This document shows positions 11,637 through 18,658 of a DNA stretch of 21,407 bases, one piece after another (within the stretch, counting starts at the first letter, position 1; each line of letters starts with the position of its first letter). The notes beneath the pieces were generated by a model. It made no database searches, was not told the DNA's origin, and was given only the letters and a program-made list of their open reading frames with translations. Position numbers and translations under genes: made by a program. This DNA comes from a virus: positions 1 through 21,407 of IMG/VR virus record IMGVR_UViG_3300031784_000226. One strand, given 5' to 3'.

Positions 11637-12034
11637 CACCTAAAAATAACCCCTTAGTAGTGTTTGACATTGATATGACACTTACGAGTGAGTGGTATTA
11701 CGAAGATAATGTTGCAACGCTTCGAGCCAATTTGCCACTCGTTCAACTTGCGGTATCTCTAGCTGTATCCGGTGTTACAATCCTTATATCCACTGCTCGC
11801 CCAAATCGTCTTCGAGCCGACTCAGAAAACTGGCTACAAAGTGTGGGAGTTAAGTTCGACGCCATATATATGAGGAAGGACGGGGACGATCGCCCCGACC
11901 ACTACGTTAAGACCGAGCAAGCTCTTGCAATTATTGAAGATTTCGGACGTCCTTCGCTTTGGTACGACGACAACCAAGACAACTGCAAAGTTGTGAGAGA
12001 ACTTGGGATTCCTTGCGTTCAGGTTATGCAATGA
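11633..12034 (+). CDS. HAD phosphatase resembling the 3'-phosphatase domain of T4 Pnkp
   Basis: 133 residues from GTG 11633. VVFDIDMTLTS (9-19) carries the HAD motif I DxDxT with nucleophile D12 and acid D14. ISTARPNR (52-59) is motif II. RKDGDDRPDHYVKTEQAL (81-98) matches the T4 Pnkp region before its conserved Lys (here K93), and LWYDDNQDN (109-117) supplies the motif III Asp pair. The line-up suggests removal of 3'-phosphates or 2',3'-cyclic phosphates from nucleic-acid ends. In T4 this domain is fused to the kinase; here the kinase-like gene lies about 3.4 kb upstream. Confidence 0.82.
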   Translation: MTPKNNPLVVFDIDMTLTSEWYYEDNVATLRANLPLVQLAVSLAVSGVTILISTARPNRLRADSENWLQSVGVKFDAIYMRKDGDDRPDHYVKTEQALAIIEDFGRPSLWYDDNQDNCKVVRELGIPCVQVMQ

Positions 12035-12459
12035 TTCATACACACTCGCACCAACCCCCTAGGAAAAGAAGAGACTTAATGGCTACCATGGCCGAAATGA
12101 ACTTCCACCTGCCAAACGTCGTTCCTGAGCGACAGGAGCTTGTTGCAAACTTCATGGTAGACCAACTTCGTGGTGCTTCCCACCGGCCAAAACAACACCC
12201 GCAACACCAAACAACACCTATGAGAACTGACCCCGTTATTTCTGTTTCACTTCCTCGCGAGACATGGTCGTTTATAAACGACCTTCTTAAGGAGAAGCAA
12301 GCATCTTTCGAACGTGACATTGACAGAGTGGATGACATCGGTGGGGCTGACTACGCTCAAGTTCTAATCGATTGCGCCGACCAATGCAAGCAAGCGTCTG
12401 ATGAAATTTGCTTAGCACACTCCTTGGCCTCCTTCGACTTGCCTAAAGACAAGCGCTAA
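12031..12459 (+). CDS. Unknown protein, up to 142 aa (start uncertain)
   Basis: The ATGA overlap at 12031 suggests this start. Residues 1-60 are His/Pro-rich and low in complexity (MIHTHSHQPPRKRRDL, then HRPKQHPQHQTTP). After them, ATG 12222 follows an A/C-rich stretch typical of starts in this window and would give a compact 78-aa protein: MRTDPVISVSLPRETW, a helix, and LIDCADQCKQASDEICLAHS. Either one protein or two nested ones is possible. The C-terminal part recalls small helical phage proteins; no function known. Confidence 0.55.
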   Translation: MIHTHSHQPPRKRRDLMATMAEMNFHLPNVVPERQELVANFMVDQLRGASHRPKQHPQHQTTPMRTDPVISVSLPRETWSFINDLLKEKQASFERDIDRVDDIGGADYAQVLIDCADQCKQASDEICLAHSLASFDLPKDKR

Positions 12460-12484
12460 GCCAGCCCCACAATCCCCATATCAA

Positions 12485-12793
12485 ATGTTGTCCACTGACA
12501 CACGACTCCAGCTACAAGACATTGCAGACCGAATCTCAAGACACGAGGAGATTTCCTTTGAGGAGATTTCCTTTATCCAGAAATGGTCAGACCACAATCG
12601 CCACGCCTACGAAATCCTTAAGAGGGCGCGTCGGAGAGCAATCTCGGGGGAGCCTGAGCCGGGGTCACTCGACGAACTTATCGACGGGATGAACCTCGGC
12701 TTTGCGGATCCTTCCTCTCATTTAGTTGGACCACAGTCCCCAGACGATCTTGCAAACTTTTTCAGGGCGCCCCCGTGGCTGAGACATGACTAA
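12485..12793 (+). CDS. Unknown protein, 102 aa
   Basis: The ATG at 12485 lies 25 bases after the previous stop. The N-terminus is helical and charged (RLQLQDIADRISRHEEI). It is followed by EEISFEEISF, encoded by a perfect 15-bp tandem duplication. A basic helix (YEILKRARRRAISG) and an acidic, Pro-containing end follow. The stop is overlapped by the next gene. Function unknown. Confidence 0.6.
   Translation: MLSTDTRLQLQDIADRISRHEEISFEEISFIQKWSDHNRHAYEILKRARRRAISGEPEPGSLDELIDGMNLGFADPSSHLVGPQSPDDLANFFRAPPWLRHD
12545..12574 (+). repeat. 15-bp perfect tandem duplication
   Basis: GAGGAGATTTCCTTT occurs twice in direct succession and keeps the frame, duplicating the residues EEISF in the 102-aa protein. 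Recent slippage is likely. Confidence 0.9.
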
Positions 12794-12965
12794 GGGCCAT
12801 GGTACTTCTGAGACACGGGCAGAAGCCAAGCTCGAGACCTTAGATCCCACAACCCCGTGGTACGAGTTTCTCTCCTACTGTGAAGCTTGTCGGAGCTTGA
12901 ACGTGAAAGTGTCTGTTGGTCGCTTCACCCGTTACCAAAACTATATTCGAACAATTTCGCTATGA
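12786..12965 (+). CDS. Small protein with a CxxC pair, 59 aa
   Basis: The ATG at 12786 overlaps the end of the upstream gene by eight bases, and the TGA overlaps the ATG of dTMP kinase (ATGA at 12962). The product begins MTKGHGTSETRAEAKLETLD. YCEAC (31-35) offers one metal-binding or redox Cys pair, followed by a basic aromatic end (VGRFTRYQNYIRT). This fills the gap before dTMP kinase precisely and is preferred to extending the kinase upstream. Function unknown. Confidence 0.6.
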   Translation: MTKGHGTSETRAEAKLETLDPTTPWYEFLSYCEACRSLNVKVSVGRFTRYQNYIRTISL

Positions 12966-13765
12966 GCTACACAGGACAGTTAATAACCTTTGAAGGTCTT
13001 GACGGCTGCGGAAAGACAACACAGCTCCACGCTGTGTTTGACTGGCTATCACGTAGTGGGAGACTACCTGAAGGGACCAAGGTTGTTAAAACTCGAGAAC
13101 CAGGGTGTTTGCTCGGTGTACGAGACTTGCTTAAGAACCCTAAGGCTGCGATCACACCGAAAGCCGAACTTTTACTGCTCATGGCCGACCGGGCTCAGCA
13201 CGTTGCAACAGTAATAATGCCAGAGCTGGAAAAAGGTAACTGGGTGTTATGCGACCGATTTTACGCGAGCACCTTAGCCTATCAAGGGTGGGGACGAGGT
13301 TTGGGGCCTGAAGCGGTAGAGAAAGCCCACGAACTTGCCTGCGGAGTCTTGTACCCTGACTTGGAACTGTTTTTCGACGTTCCCGTTGATGAGTCCATGA
13401 GACGGCTTTCAAGGCGAGAAAACGACGGGCTGACTGTCCGAGACAGGTTTGAGCGGTCAGAACGACCTTTTTTCGACCGCATACTTACAGGATTTCATAA
13501 GCCCAACGAACAAATGGGACTGAAATGGTACCCCGTGGTTACAATCGACGGGTGTCAAACGGTTGACGAGATTACTCGGGAATGCATACGACTAGTATCC
13601 CAACTTTTGCCCCGAGAGGCGAACTTCACGGACGTGCCACCGTGCCGAGTAGACGATCCCGAGTTTTGGTACGACACTTCTAAAGAAACCTACAAAGTTC
13701 GGCTTGAGCGGGAGACCTCACGGATTCAGCCACGATCTTGCAAGACTGACGAAAAACTTTGTTAA
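12962..13765 (+). CDS. tmk: Thymidylate kinase (dTMP kinase)
   Basis: 267 residues from ATG 12962. FEGLDGCGKTTQ (10-21) is the P-loop, KTREPG (43-48) the dTMP-contacting motif, and CDRFYASTLAYQGWGRG (97-113) the DR-Y/S motif with the family's Tyr/Gln region. RRENDGLTVRDRFE (151-164) forms the lid. It converts dTMP to dTDP for DNA synthesis. The usual length is about 210 residues; here about 50 extra follow the core (from FTDVPPCRVDDPEFWYDTS), with a Cys near the end. Whether the enzyme accepts modified dUMP analogues cannot be judged from sequence. Confidence 0.92.
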   Translation: MSYTGQLITFEGLDGCGKTTQLHAVFDWLSRSGRLPEGTKVVKTREPGCLLGVRDLLKNPKAAITPKAELLLLMADRAQHVATVIMPELEKGNWVLCDRFYASTLAYQGWGRGLGPEAVEKAHELACGVLYPDLELFFDVPVDESMRRLSRRENDGLTVRDRFERSERPFFDRILTGFHKPNEQMGLKWYPVVTIDGCQTVDEITRECIRLVSQLLPREANFTDVPPCRVDDPEFWYDTSKETYKVRLERETSRIQPRSCKTDEKLC

Positions 13766-13781
13766 AACTTCCACATTTGAT

Positions 13782-14144
13782 ATGAAACCTTTTCTACACG
13801 GGAGGATACATGCCAGAAAGTACGGAGGCTCACCCGACGACTACGCCGACATCGACGACTTTATTGACAGTAGCAAGATCGCCTTTCCCGACATTCGTCA
13901 TCGGGCATTGCTGCACTCGTCGTTCGGGTGTTTTGTCGTTGAGCAGATGTTCGGTCGCACACGCACAAACTCTGCTGGACTAACTTACTCTCCCCGAGAC
14001 ATCGCCGAAGATCACATTGTTCAAGACCTCGGGTTCATTCCCACGGTCGAAAAGTACCTGAACAACATGGTTGCGCAACCGTGGATGTCCGGGACTAACA
14101 AGTCACCCAACAAACAAACCAAATTCATTCCAATCGGAGACTAA
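13782..14144 (+). CDS. DUF6915-like phage protein
   Basis: 120 residues from ATG 13782 (in-frame codons upstream lie inside dTMP kinase). The sequence has the pattern I associate with DUF6915: RHRALLHSSFGCFVVEQMFG (64-83), then SPRDIAEDHIVQDLGFIPTV, and a C-terminal QPWMSG. His and Asp residues in RALLHSSFG and AEDHIVQD are conserved in the group as I recall and could bind metal. The family has no established function. It is followed one base later by another conserved phage protein. Confidence 0.72.
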   Translation: MKPFLHGRIHARKYGGSPDDYADIDDFIDSSKIAFPDIRHRALLHSSFGCFVVEQMFGRTRTNSAGLTYSPRDIAEDHIVQDLGFIPTVEKYLNNMVAQPWMSGTNKSPNKQTKFIPIGD

Positions 14145-14145
14145 C

Positions 14146-14595
14146 ATGACACACCCCTTAGACACACTTCTTCAAGAGTTTACAGAGCAACAGGAGAAAT
14201 TTCAAAAGGTCGCACAGGAAAGGCTGAAAGAGTACTTTGCTGAGTTCTGGGAAAAGAACCCTGCCATCAAGGCCGTACATTGGTCTCAGTACGCCCCGTA
14301 CTTCAACGATGGGGAACCTTGTGAGTTTAGTGTTCATGATCCGTACTTCACGAACGCCGAAGGAGACGATCTTGATGACTTGTCAAGCTGGGGAGAGTAC
14401 GACGGAGAGAAGGAGGGTGTGTGGTCAGACCAAGACCCTGAGTTCGACGGCGTGAACGTTGAGTCCACACAATCCCTGGCAAAACTACTCACATCAGGTG
14501 TTATGGAGCCGATCATGGAGATCATGTTTGGTTCTGACAACGTCATAGTTGCGACTCGGGAGGGTTTCAGCGTAGACTGCGCTGAACATGACTGA
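14146..14595 (+). CDS. Conserved phage hypothetical with YFNDGEPC motif
   Basis: 149 residues from ATG 14146, preceded by GGAGACTAAC, a fair Shine-Dalgarno sequence. An N-terminal helical segment (LLQEFTEQQEKFQKVAQERL) leads into VHWSQYAPYFNDGEPCEFSV (58-77), a motif shared by many phage hypotheticals. A strongly acidic middle (EGDDLDDLSSWGEYDGEKEG) and a C-terminal region with GSDNVIVATREGF follow. Function unknown. It ends the transcription unit before a promoter cassette. Confidence 0.72.
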   Translation: MTHPLDTLLQEFTEQQEKFQKVAQERLKEYFAEFWEKNPAIKAVHWSQYAPYFNDGEPCEFSVHDPYFTNAEGDDLDDLSSWGEYDGEKEGVWSDQDPEFDGVNVESTQSLAKLLTSGVMEPIMEIMFGSDNVIVATREGFSVDCAEHD

Positions 14596-14604
14596 CTTGG
14601 TGAA

Positions 14605-14676
14605 GGGGTTGAACGGTTAACCCCCACCTTAGGGCGGTTCACCCCCCTTTGTTCTGCCCCACAGAAACGTTATAGT
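14605..14676 (+). promoter_or_regulatory. Cassette promoter with two upstream hairpins
   Basis: GGGGTT/AACCCC (14605-14610 and 14619-14624) is a hairpin containing GGTTAACC. AGGGCGGTTCACCCCCCT follows with CGGTT at 14635. -35 TTGTTC (14649-14654) and -10 TATAGT (14671-14676) are 16 bp apart; the spacer carries TTCTG/CAGAA. CGGTT to -10 is 36 bp. The -10 box lies 24 bases before ATG 14701. Confidence 0.75.
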
Positions 14677-14700
14677 TAAAGAGTCAATCAGACAACGAAA

Positions 14701-15243
14701 ATGCTAACTCAAACTGCTCAGCCCCGCAACAAGCAGCACGCTGGACAAATTCTCCTCCGCGCCACGCGCTCCCTGGCCGCACCTACCCTAAGTTACCAAC
14801 CCGAGGGGTCTGTTCAGCAGCTACCGAGGGATGTAGCACTCGACACCCGCTGGTTGGGGCGAGACCTCGTTCGTGAAGTTTTCCGGGGCCGAACTGCTGA
14901 CGAAAAGGATGGAAAGTACGTAGACGTTGTCACGGACACAGGGAAAAGGCTGCGAGTGTTCACTCGTGTTATTTCACGTAGAGCCAATAACGCACTGGTC
15001 GCACTTGCAGGGTCTGCTGAGATAAGCCCTATCAACTTCGCATCTGAAGCAGATAAGCCAGACTCAGTCTTGCTCGTTGCTGTAAACCCTCAGCGAAACA
15101 CTGTTGACGTTTTTGACTTCCCCCTTGAAGACCGATGTGGAAAGAAAGTGACCAAGGAGACCTTGGCCGTGTCGTGGTCGGTGAAAAAACAGAGTTACGG
15201 TAAGCACCAAGCAAAGCTCACGTACAGCTACAAAGCTAAATGA
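14701..15243 (+). CDS. Unknown protein, 180 aa
   Basis: The ATG at 14701 follows ACGAAA without a clear Shine-Dalgarno sequence. The N-terminal 60 residues are basic and polar (NKQHAGQILLRATRSLAAPT). The rest looks beta-rich: RGRTADEKDGKYVDVVTDTG, KRLRVFTRVISRR, and a strand pattern ending KLTYSYKAK. No catalytic motif or membrane segment is visible. It forms a one-gene unit, with a promoter cassette before and a hairpin plus the next cassette after. Its solo control suggests a function needed at a specific level or time. Confidence 0.62.
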   Translation: MLTQTAQPRNKQHAGQILLRATRSLAAPTLSYQPEGSVQQLPRDVALDTRWLGRDLVREVFRGRTADEKDGKYVDVVTDTGKRLRVFTRVISRRANNALVALAGSAEISPINFASEADKPDSVLLVAVNPQRNTVDVFDFPLEDRCGKKVTKETLAVSWSVKKQSYGKHQAKLTYSYKAK

Positions 15244-15246
15244 GAT

Positions 15247-15263
15247 CTGCTAGTCTCTAGCAG
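15247..15263 (+). terminator. Hairpin after the 180-aa gene
   Basis: CTGCTAG and CTAGCAG form a perfect 7-bp stem around TCT, four bases after the stop codon. The T-tract is weak (CACTTTC), so termination may be partial. Confidence 0.55.
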
Positions 15264-15283
15264 CACTTTCACCGGGCAAGTGA

Positions 15284-15347
15284 CGGTTAACCGAACCTTT
15301 CGAGGACGGTTTCCCCGCTTGCCTTTTTAATCGTAAGACGCTATAGT
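15284..15347 (+). promoter_or_regulatory. Cassette promoter placed directly at the SprT-like gene
   Basis: A 10-bp palindrome CGGTTAACCG (15284-15293) and a second CGGTT (15307-15311) precede -35 TTGCCT (15319-15324) and -10 TATAGT (15342-15347), 17 bp apart. CTTGCC, covering the -35 box, could pair with GGCAAG at 15275-15280. The -10 box ends five bases before ATG 15353. Confidence 0.8.
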
Positions 15348-15352
15348 AGGTT

Positions 15353-15958
15353 ATGGAACTAAAATCGACCCTTTCTGAGTCGTTCTTTCGCCGGTTCTGC
15401 CCAGATCCCACGGTGATGTACGATCTTGGAGAGATTTACGCAGAATTTAACATCCGCTACTTCAACGGGGACTTACCAATTCTTCCGTGTAAGATTCGGA
15501 CAGACGAAAACGGAGAAACTTGGTCGCGATATGACACTCTAAAGTGGGATGGTCGCATGGGTCGCAGAATCCTGGGCACATACAAAACGTCTGCACGGCG
15601 CGGGTTCGGAACCATTCGCCTCTCTCGCGTAATTGCAGGTGACCCTGTAAAAACAAGAAGCATTCTCCTGCACGAGATGCTTCACAAGTACCTTGATTTT
15701 GAGTGTCGAGACGACGGGATTAAGGGCCACGGTGAAAATTTCGTGAAGGAGGCAAAGAGAATCAACGAACTTTGTGAAAGAACCGGAGTTAAGCACCGCA
15801 TTCAATTCTACGACGAAGAGATCACACAGAGTTATCCGTTTGTTGTACCAGAGCTTCTGGGAGACAAAGTTCATTGCAGCAAAGACCTAGACATTGCTCG
15901 AAACATGCAGTCTGTGATGAGGGCCGCGTTCTCACAAAAATTCACGTACTTTCAATGA
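15353..15958 (+). CDS. SprT-like zinc metalloprotease
   Basis: 201 residues, starting right at its promoter. EFNIRYFNGDLPILPCKIR (31-49) is the typical SprT-family N-terminal signature. LLHEMLHKYLDFE (105-117) contains the zinc-binding HExxH, and IKGHGENFVKEAKRIN (123-138) supplies the third His in the usual GHG-x-F context. The family includes proteases acting on DNA-bound proteins. The C-terminal part lacks an obvious zinc ribbon, though one Cys (HCSKD) is present. Promoter, gene and strong terminator form a self-contained unit. Confidence 0.85.
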   Translation: MELKSTLSESFFRRFCPDPTVMYDLGEIYAEFNIRYFNGDLPILPCKIRTDENGETWSRYDTLKWDGRMGRRILGTYKTSARRGFGTIRLSRVIAGDPVKTRSILLHEMLHKYLDFECRDDGIKGHGENFVKEAKRINELCERTGVKHRIQFYDEEITQSYPFVVPELLGDKVHCSKDLDIARNMQSVMRAAFSQKFTYFQ

Positions 15959-15977
15959 GATCTCCGGATCTCTTTTT
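15957..15977 (+). terminator. Intrinsic terminator of the SprT-like gene
   Basis: GAGATC-TCCG-GATCTC (15957-15972) followed by TTTTT is a clear stem with U-tract. It begins inside the stop codon, so the hairpin directly abuts the coding sequence. Confidence 0.8.
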
Positions 15978-15990
15978 ATTGTGACAACCT

Positions 15991-16353
15991 ATGAAACCAT
16001 CAGACGAACAGTTAATCGAATGGGCAGAGCTTTATTGCTCGAAGTGGATTATTCCTACAGCAGTTTCAGGGAGTTCTATTCCTGCCTTCGTAGAAGACGT
16101 TATGAACTGGACCATTGAAAAAATCGCAGAAGAATTTGATCGCAAAGAACAAGCAGGTGCAAAAGGTTACGGGCCAAGTGTTCCCGCTAAACTAGTACGA
16201 CAGTTTGGTTCGCCACCTGGTCCAACACTGAAGCAGCTTTCCTTGCTTGCTCTAAACGAACTTGTGCCTCTCGAGGACAGGGAGAAAAGTTCATACAAGC
16301 TGCTGTTAACCGTTATTTTGACCTTGCCCGAGACACCAACCAATACTCTTTAA
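15991..16353 (+). CDS. Unknown protein, 120 aa
   Basis: The ATG at 15991 lies 13 bases after the U-tract of the preceding terminator, in an ACAACCTATG context without a Shine-Dalgarno sequence. The first half is helical with aromatic residues (EQLIEWAELYCSKWIIP, FVEDVMNWTIEKIAEEFDR). The middle has a Gly/Pro linker (GAKGYGPSVPAK) and the end is Leu-rich (LKQLSLLALNELV, LLLTVILTLPE). The last stretch is hydrophobic but too short for a sure membrane helix. Its promoter is not evident, so it may rely on read-through. Confidence 0.58.
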   Translation: MKPSDEQLIEWAELYCSKWIIPTAVSGSSIPAFVEDVMNWTIEKIAEEFDRKEQAGAKGYGPSVPAKLVRQFGSPPGPTLKQLSLLALNELVPLEDREKSSYKLLLTVILTLPETPTNTL

Positions 16354-16405
16354 GAGTTTGTGATTGATGTTAATAGTGACACCTTTCACCAGGGTCAACT
16401 CTTTT
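16352..16405 (+). terminator. Putative terminator before the first dioxygenase gene
   Basis: AAGAGTT (16352-16358) pairs with AACTCTT (16397-16403), followed by TT, with a nested GTGA/TCAC hairpin in the long loop. The large loop makes it less certain than the other terminators. No cassette-type promoter is seen in the remaining bases up to 16470; TAATAAT at 16446 lacks a -35 partner. Confidence 0.4.
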
Positions 16406-16470
16406 GTTTAGTCGCAAGAAAAAGAGCCAGTTAACCTCGTTGGGTAATAATTCATCCTGATCAACCGAAG

Positions 16471-17958
16471 ATGACTTTTGAGACAGAAAATTTAACGAAG
16501 GGTTCTAAAGCCGCTTCAACCGGAAATGAAAAATGCAACGATAACTGTTCAGTGAGTGAAGCCGTTGTCTGTGATTTACGCTCTCGCCAAGAGCCCCGCC
16601 GAATCGACCTCGACAAACTATACGAGTGCGACCCGAAAGAATACATTGGCTATTTCGCCGACGAAACCTCTTACGACAACCTTATTCAAGAAGACTGCGA
16701 CGTTTATGTGGGCGGAGTGAAAGTTGTTGCCTTTCGTAAGGCACTTTTTCCCAAGCTGCGCGATGGCTCGAAAGGTAGCCCGGAAACTTGGAAATACTTT
16801 CGCTGGGCAGCAAGAGATTTGTACTCAGATCAGCGAGGCCTAGTTGCTGGTAGAGAACTAACTACCCAACTCGAGATAAGGGTAACCAACGGTATTCTAA
16901 ACTTCTTCAAGAAGGCGATGGCCGGTCAAGTCACTGACGTGGAAGAGGCACTAAAAATTGCTTCTCTCTCTCCCGACATGTCAAAGCTCACTGTCCGAGT
17001 GAATGATGTTAAAAAGGACTTCCCAGAAATTGAGAAAGCTTTAGAACCTATCGAGAAGGAACTTCGCAAGAAAACGCTGAGCGAAGAAAGAAAGGTAGAG
17101 CTGAAGGAAGCGAAGGGTAGGGAACTTGCGAAGTGGTTCCCGACTTGGCTGTCTGAGACTTGGAGTGCATCTAAGGACAAGGTTTCTGAGGCGAAACGTG
17201 CCGACGACAGATACGTGGGAAAACAATACCGTTCAAACAAGTGCTATTCCAACGTGATTGGTGCTTTTGATAGGGGTGCACGTAACCCCTACGGTCGACT
17301 AACTGCAACTACCGTTCAAGATTACGAAGGGTTCGTCAGTCACACTGATATTTATCAAACCGCTTGTTCCGCACTCAAAGAGACCCTAAACACTCCTGAA
17401 AACCCTCGGTGGGACCGCCTTAACGAACGGTTCAGTAACGTGAAAGACCCGCACTACAACCTGTTCGGGACGGTATTCACTGCCCTAACGCTAAACTGGA
17501 ATTTCCGCTGTGCGATGCACTACGACGGAAATAACTGTGAAGGGGGTATCGCCGTTCTTACCGCAATTACTCAGGGCGAATATGACGGCCATTACCTTGT
17601 GTTCCCTGAGATCCGTTGCGCTTTTGACCTTCGCGACGGAGATTTCATTGCAGGCGACAACCAGGGCTTGATTCACGGCAACACCGCGATGATCCCGAAA
17701 ACTCCGGACGCTGAACGAGTGTCGTTCGTTTTCTATTCACGAGAGCGCATGACCGTTCTTGACGATCTGGAATGCGAGGAGTGCCGCCGTGACTTCATGA
17801 GATACGCGGCAGAAAACCACAAAGAATACGGAACGGGCCACAAGACCTGGAATGGTGTCTGGAGCGGAATGTGGAGATCACCGGAATGGATGTCGTATAA
17901 AGCCAAACACGGCATGGAACGTTGCTCAAACACCAACTACTGGGGAACTGAAAATTAA
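16471..17958 (+). CDS. TET/JBP-family 2OG-Fe(II) dioxygenase, paralogue 1
   Basis: 495 residues. The catalytic domain is C-terminal: FTALTLNWNFRCAMHYDGNN with H350 and D352, then GHYLVFPEIRCAFDLRDGDF, the distal His in LIHGN (H402) and the 2-oxoglutarate Arg in AERVSFVFYSR (R416). The last motif closely resembles RISLVFYQHK of TET enzymes. AFDRGARNPYGRL (265-277) is shared with the second paralogue. Residues about 150-215 form a charged helical insert, and DDLECEEC (431-438) may bind zinc. TET/JBP enzymes oxidise 5-methylcytosine or thymine in DNA; which base is used here is unknown. It has about 30 extra N-terminal residues relative to paralogue 2. Confidence 0.82.
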   Translation: MTFETENLTKGSKAASTGNEKCNDNCSVSEAVVCDLRSRQEPRRIDLDKLYECDPKEYIGYFADETSYDNLIQEDCDVYVGGVKVVAFRKALFPKLRDGSKGSPETWKYFRWAARDLYSDQRGLVAGRELTTQLEIRVTNGILNFFKKAMAGQVTDVEEALKIASLSPDMSKLTVRVNDVKKDFPEIEKALEPIEKELRKKTLSEERKVELKEAKGRELAKWFPTWLSETWSASKDKVSEAKRADDRYVGKQYRSNKCYSNVIGAFDRGARNPYGRLTATTVQDYEGFVSHTDIYQTACSALKETLNTPENPRWDRLNERFSNVKDPHYNLFGTVFTALTLNWNFRCAMHYDGNNCEGGIAVLTAITQGEYDGHYLVFPEIRCAFDLRDGDFIAGDNQGLIHGNTAMIPKTPDAERVSFVFYSRERMTVLDDLECEECRRDFMRYAAENHKEYGTGHKTWNGVWSGMWRSPEWMSYKAKHGMERCSNTNYWGTEN

Positions 17959-17973
17959 CCCCCGGTTACCAGG

Positions 17974-17999
17974 GCGGAGTAGATCCAGATTTACTCCGC
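17974..17999 (+). terminator. Terminator after the first dioxygenase gene
   Basis: GCGGAGTA (17974-17981) pairs perfectly with TACTCCGC (17992-17999) around a 10-nt loop, followed by TTTCG. The stem is strong and the T run is short. Confidence 0.65.
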
Positions 18000-18041
18000 T
18001 TTCGTCCAGCTACATTAGAACTGAAGTTTAATACGAGGAAT

Positions 18042-18345
18042 ATGTCAAACTTTGATGACCTTTTTGAAGCATTAGAGTCTTTTTTCATACGACTTGTCCA
18101 GGAGTTTAGACACTATACGTGATGAAATTGAAGGTCTCACGAGAGAATACGAGGAACTGCTTAACTTGCTACAAGTTTCTGACCATAAGTCAGCGGTAGA
18201 AGCAATTCTTAAGTTAAAATCGGACCCCTGGAAGTCCTCGACTACGGAGAAAATTAAGGGGGCCTTAGCAAAGGGAATCTCAAAAGCCATAGAAGCTGAG
18301 TTTCCTAAAGTCAAAACATTCCGTGACATCGCGGGCTTAATTTGA
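18042..18345 (+). CDS. Small helical protein with apparent +1 frameshift, about 100 aa
   Basis: ATG 18042 has a good Shine-Dalgarno sequence (CGAGGA) and opens MSNFDDLFEALESFF, but this frame stops at 18120-18122. The +1 frame, entered at a run of six T (18080-18085), continues without interruption to TGA 18345: SYDLSRSLDTIRDEIEGLTR, then a long charged helical protein ending FRDIAGLI. Joined, the two halves make a coherent helical protein of about 100 residues. Either one extra T broke the gene, or the T run allows programmed slippage, or the base is a sequencing error. Without the first part, a TTG at 18094 would start an 83-aa product with no Shine-Dalgarno sequence. Function unknown. Confidence 0.55.
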
Positions 18346-18376
18346 ACCTTTGAAGTCCTACCACATAATAACAAAC

Positions 18377-18658
18377 ATGACAACCGAACAACAAGCCCCC
18401 CAAACGACAATCTCAATTAATTTGCCGACAGACTTCGCCGAAGCTTTCAATTCTCTGGCAGAACTAGAAGGGTTGACTCAAGACGCTTTGGTCATGCGCT
18501 CTCTTGGCCTTTACTCAGTGGCATCACAAGCTGAGAAAGGAGGCTACGCTCTGTCGTTTACACGAATCGAAGGGACCAACGATCTGACCGCCAAGGAAGC
18601 AATTCGCATCGAAGATGAGCCCGAATCTAACTTGTTCATCCCCGGCAAGAGGCAATGA
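18377..18658 (+). CDS. Putative ribbon-helix-helix (CopG/Arc-like) protein
   Basis: 93 residues from ATG 18377 (AACAAACATG context). TTISINLPTDFAEAFNSLAE (11-30) followed by LEGLTQDALVMRSLGLYSVA has the strand-helix-helix layout of ribbon-helix-helix DNA-binding proteins, where the strand contacts DNA and the second helix starts at the Thr of GLTQDAL. The rest (GGYALSFTRIEG, acidic tail) could bind a partner. The stop overlaps the ATG of the second dioxygenase gene (ATGA at 18655), so the two are made together. A regulator of the dioxygenase or of its DNA targeting is an inference. Confidence 0.6.
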   Translation: MTTEQQAPQTTISINLPTDFAEAFNSLAELEGLTQDALVMRSLGLYSVASQAEKGGYALSFTRIEGTNDLTAKEAIRIEDEPESNLFIPGKRQ

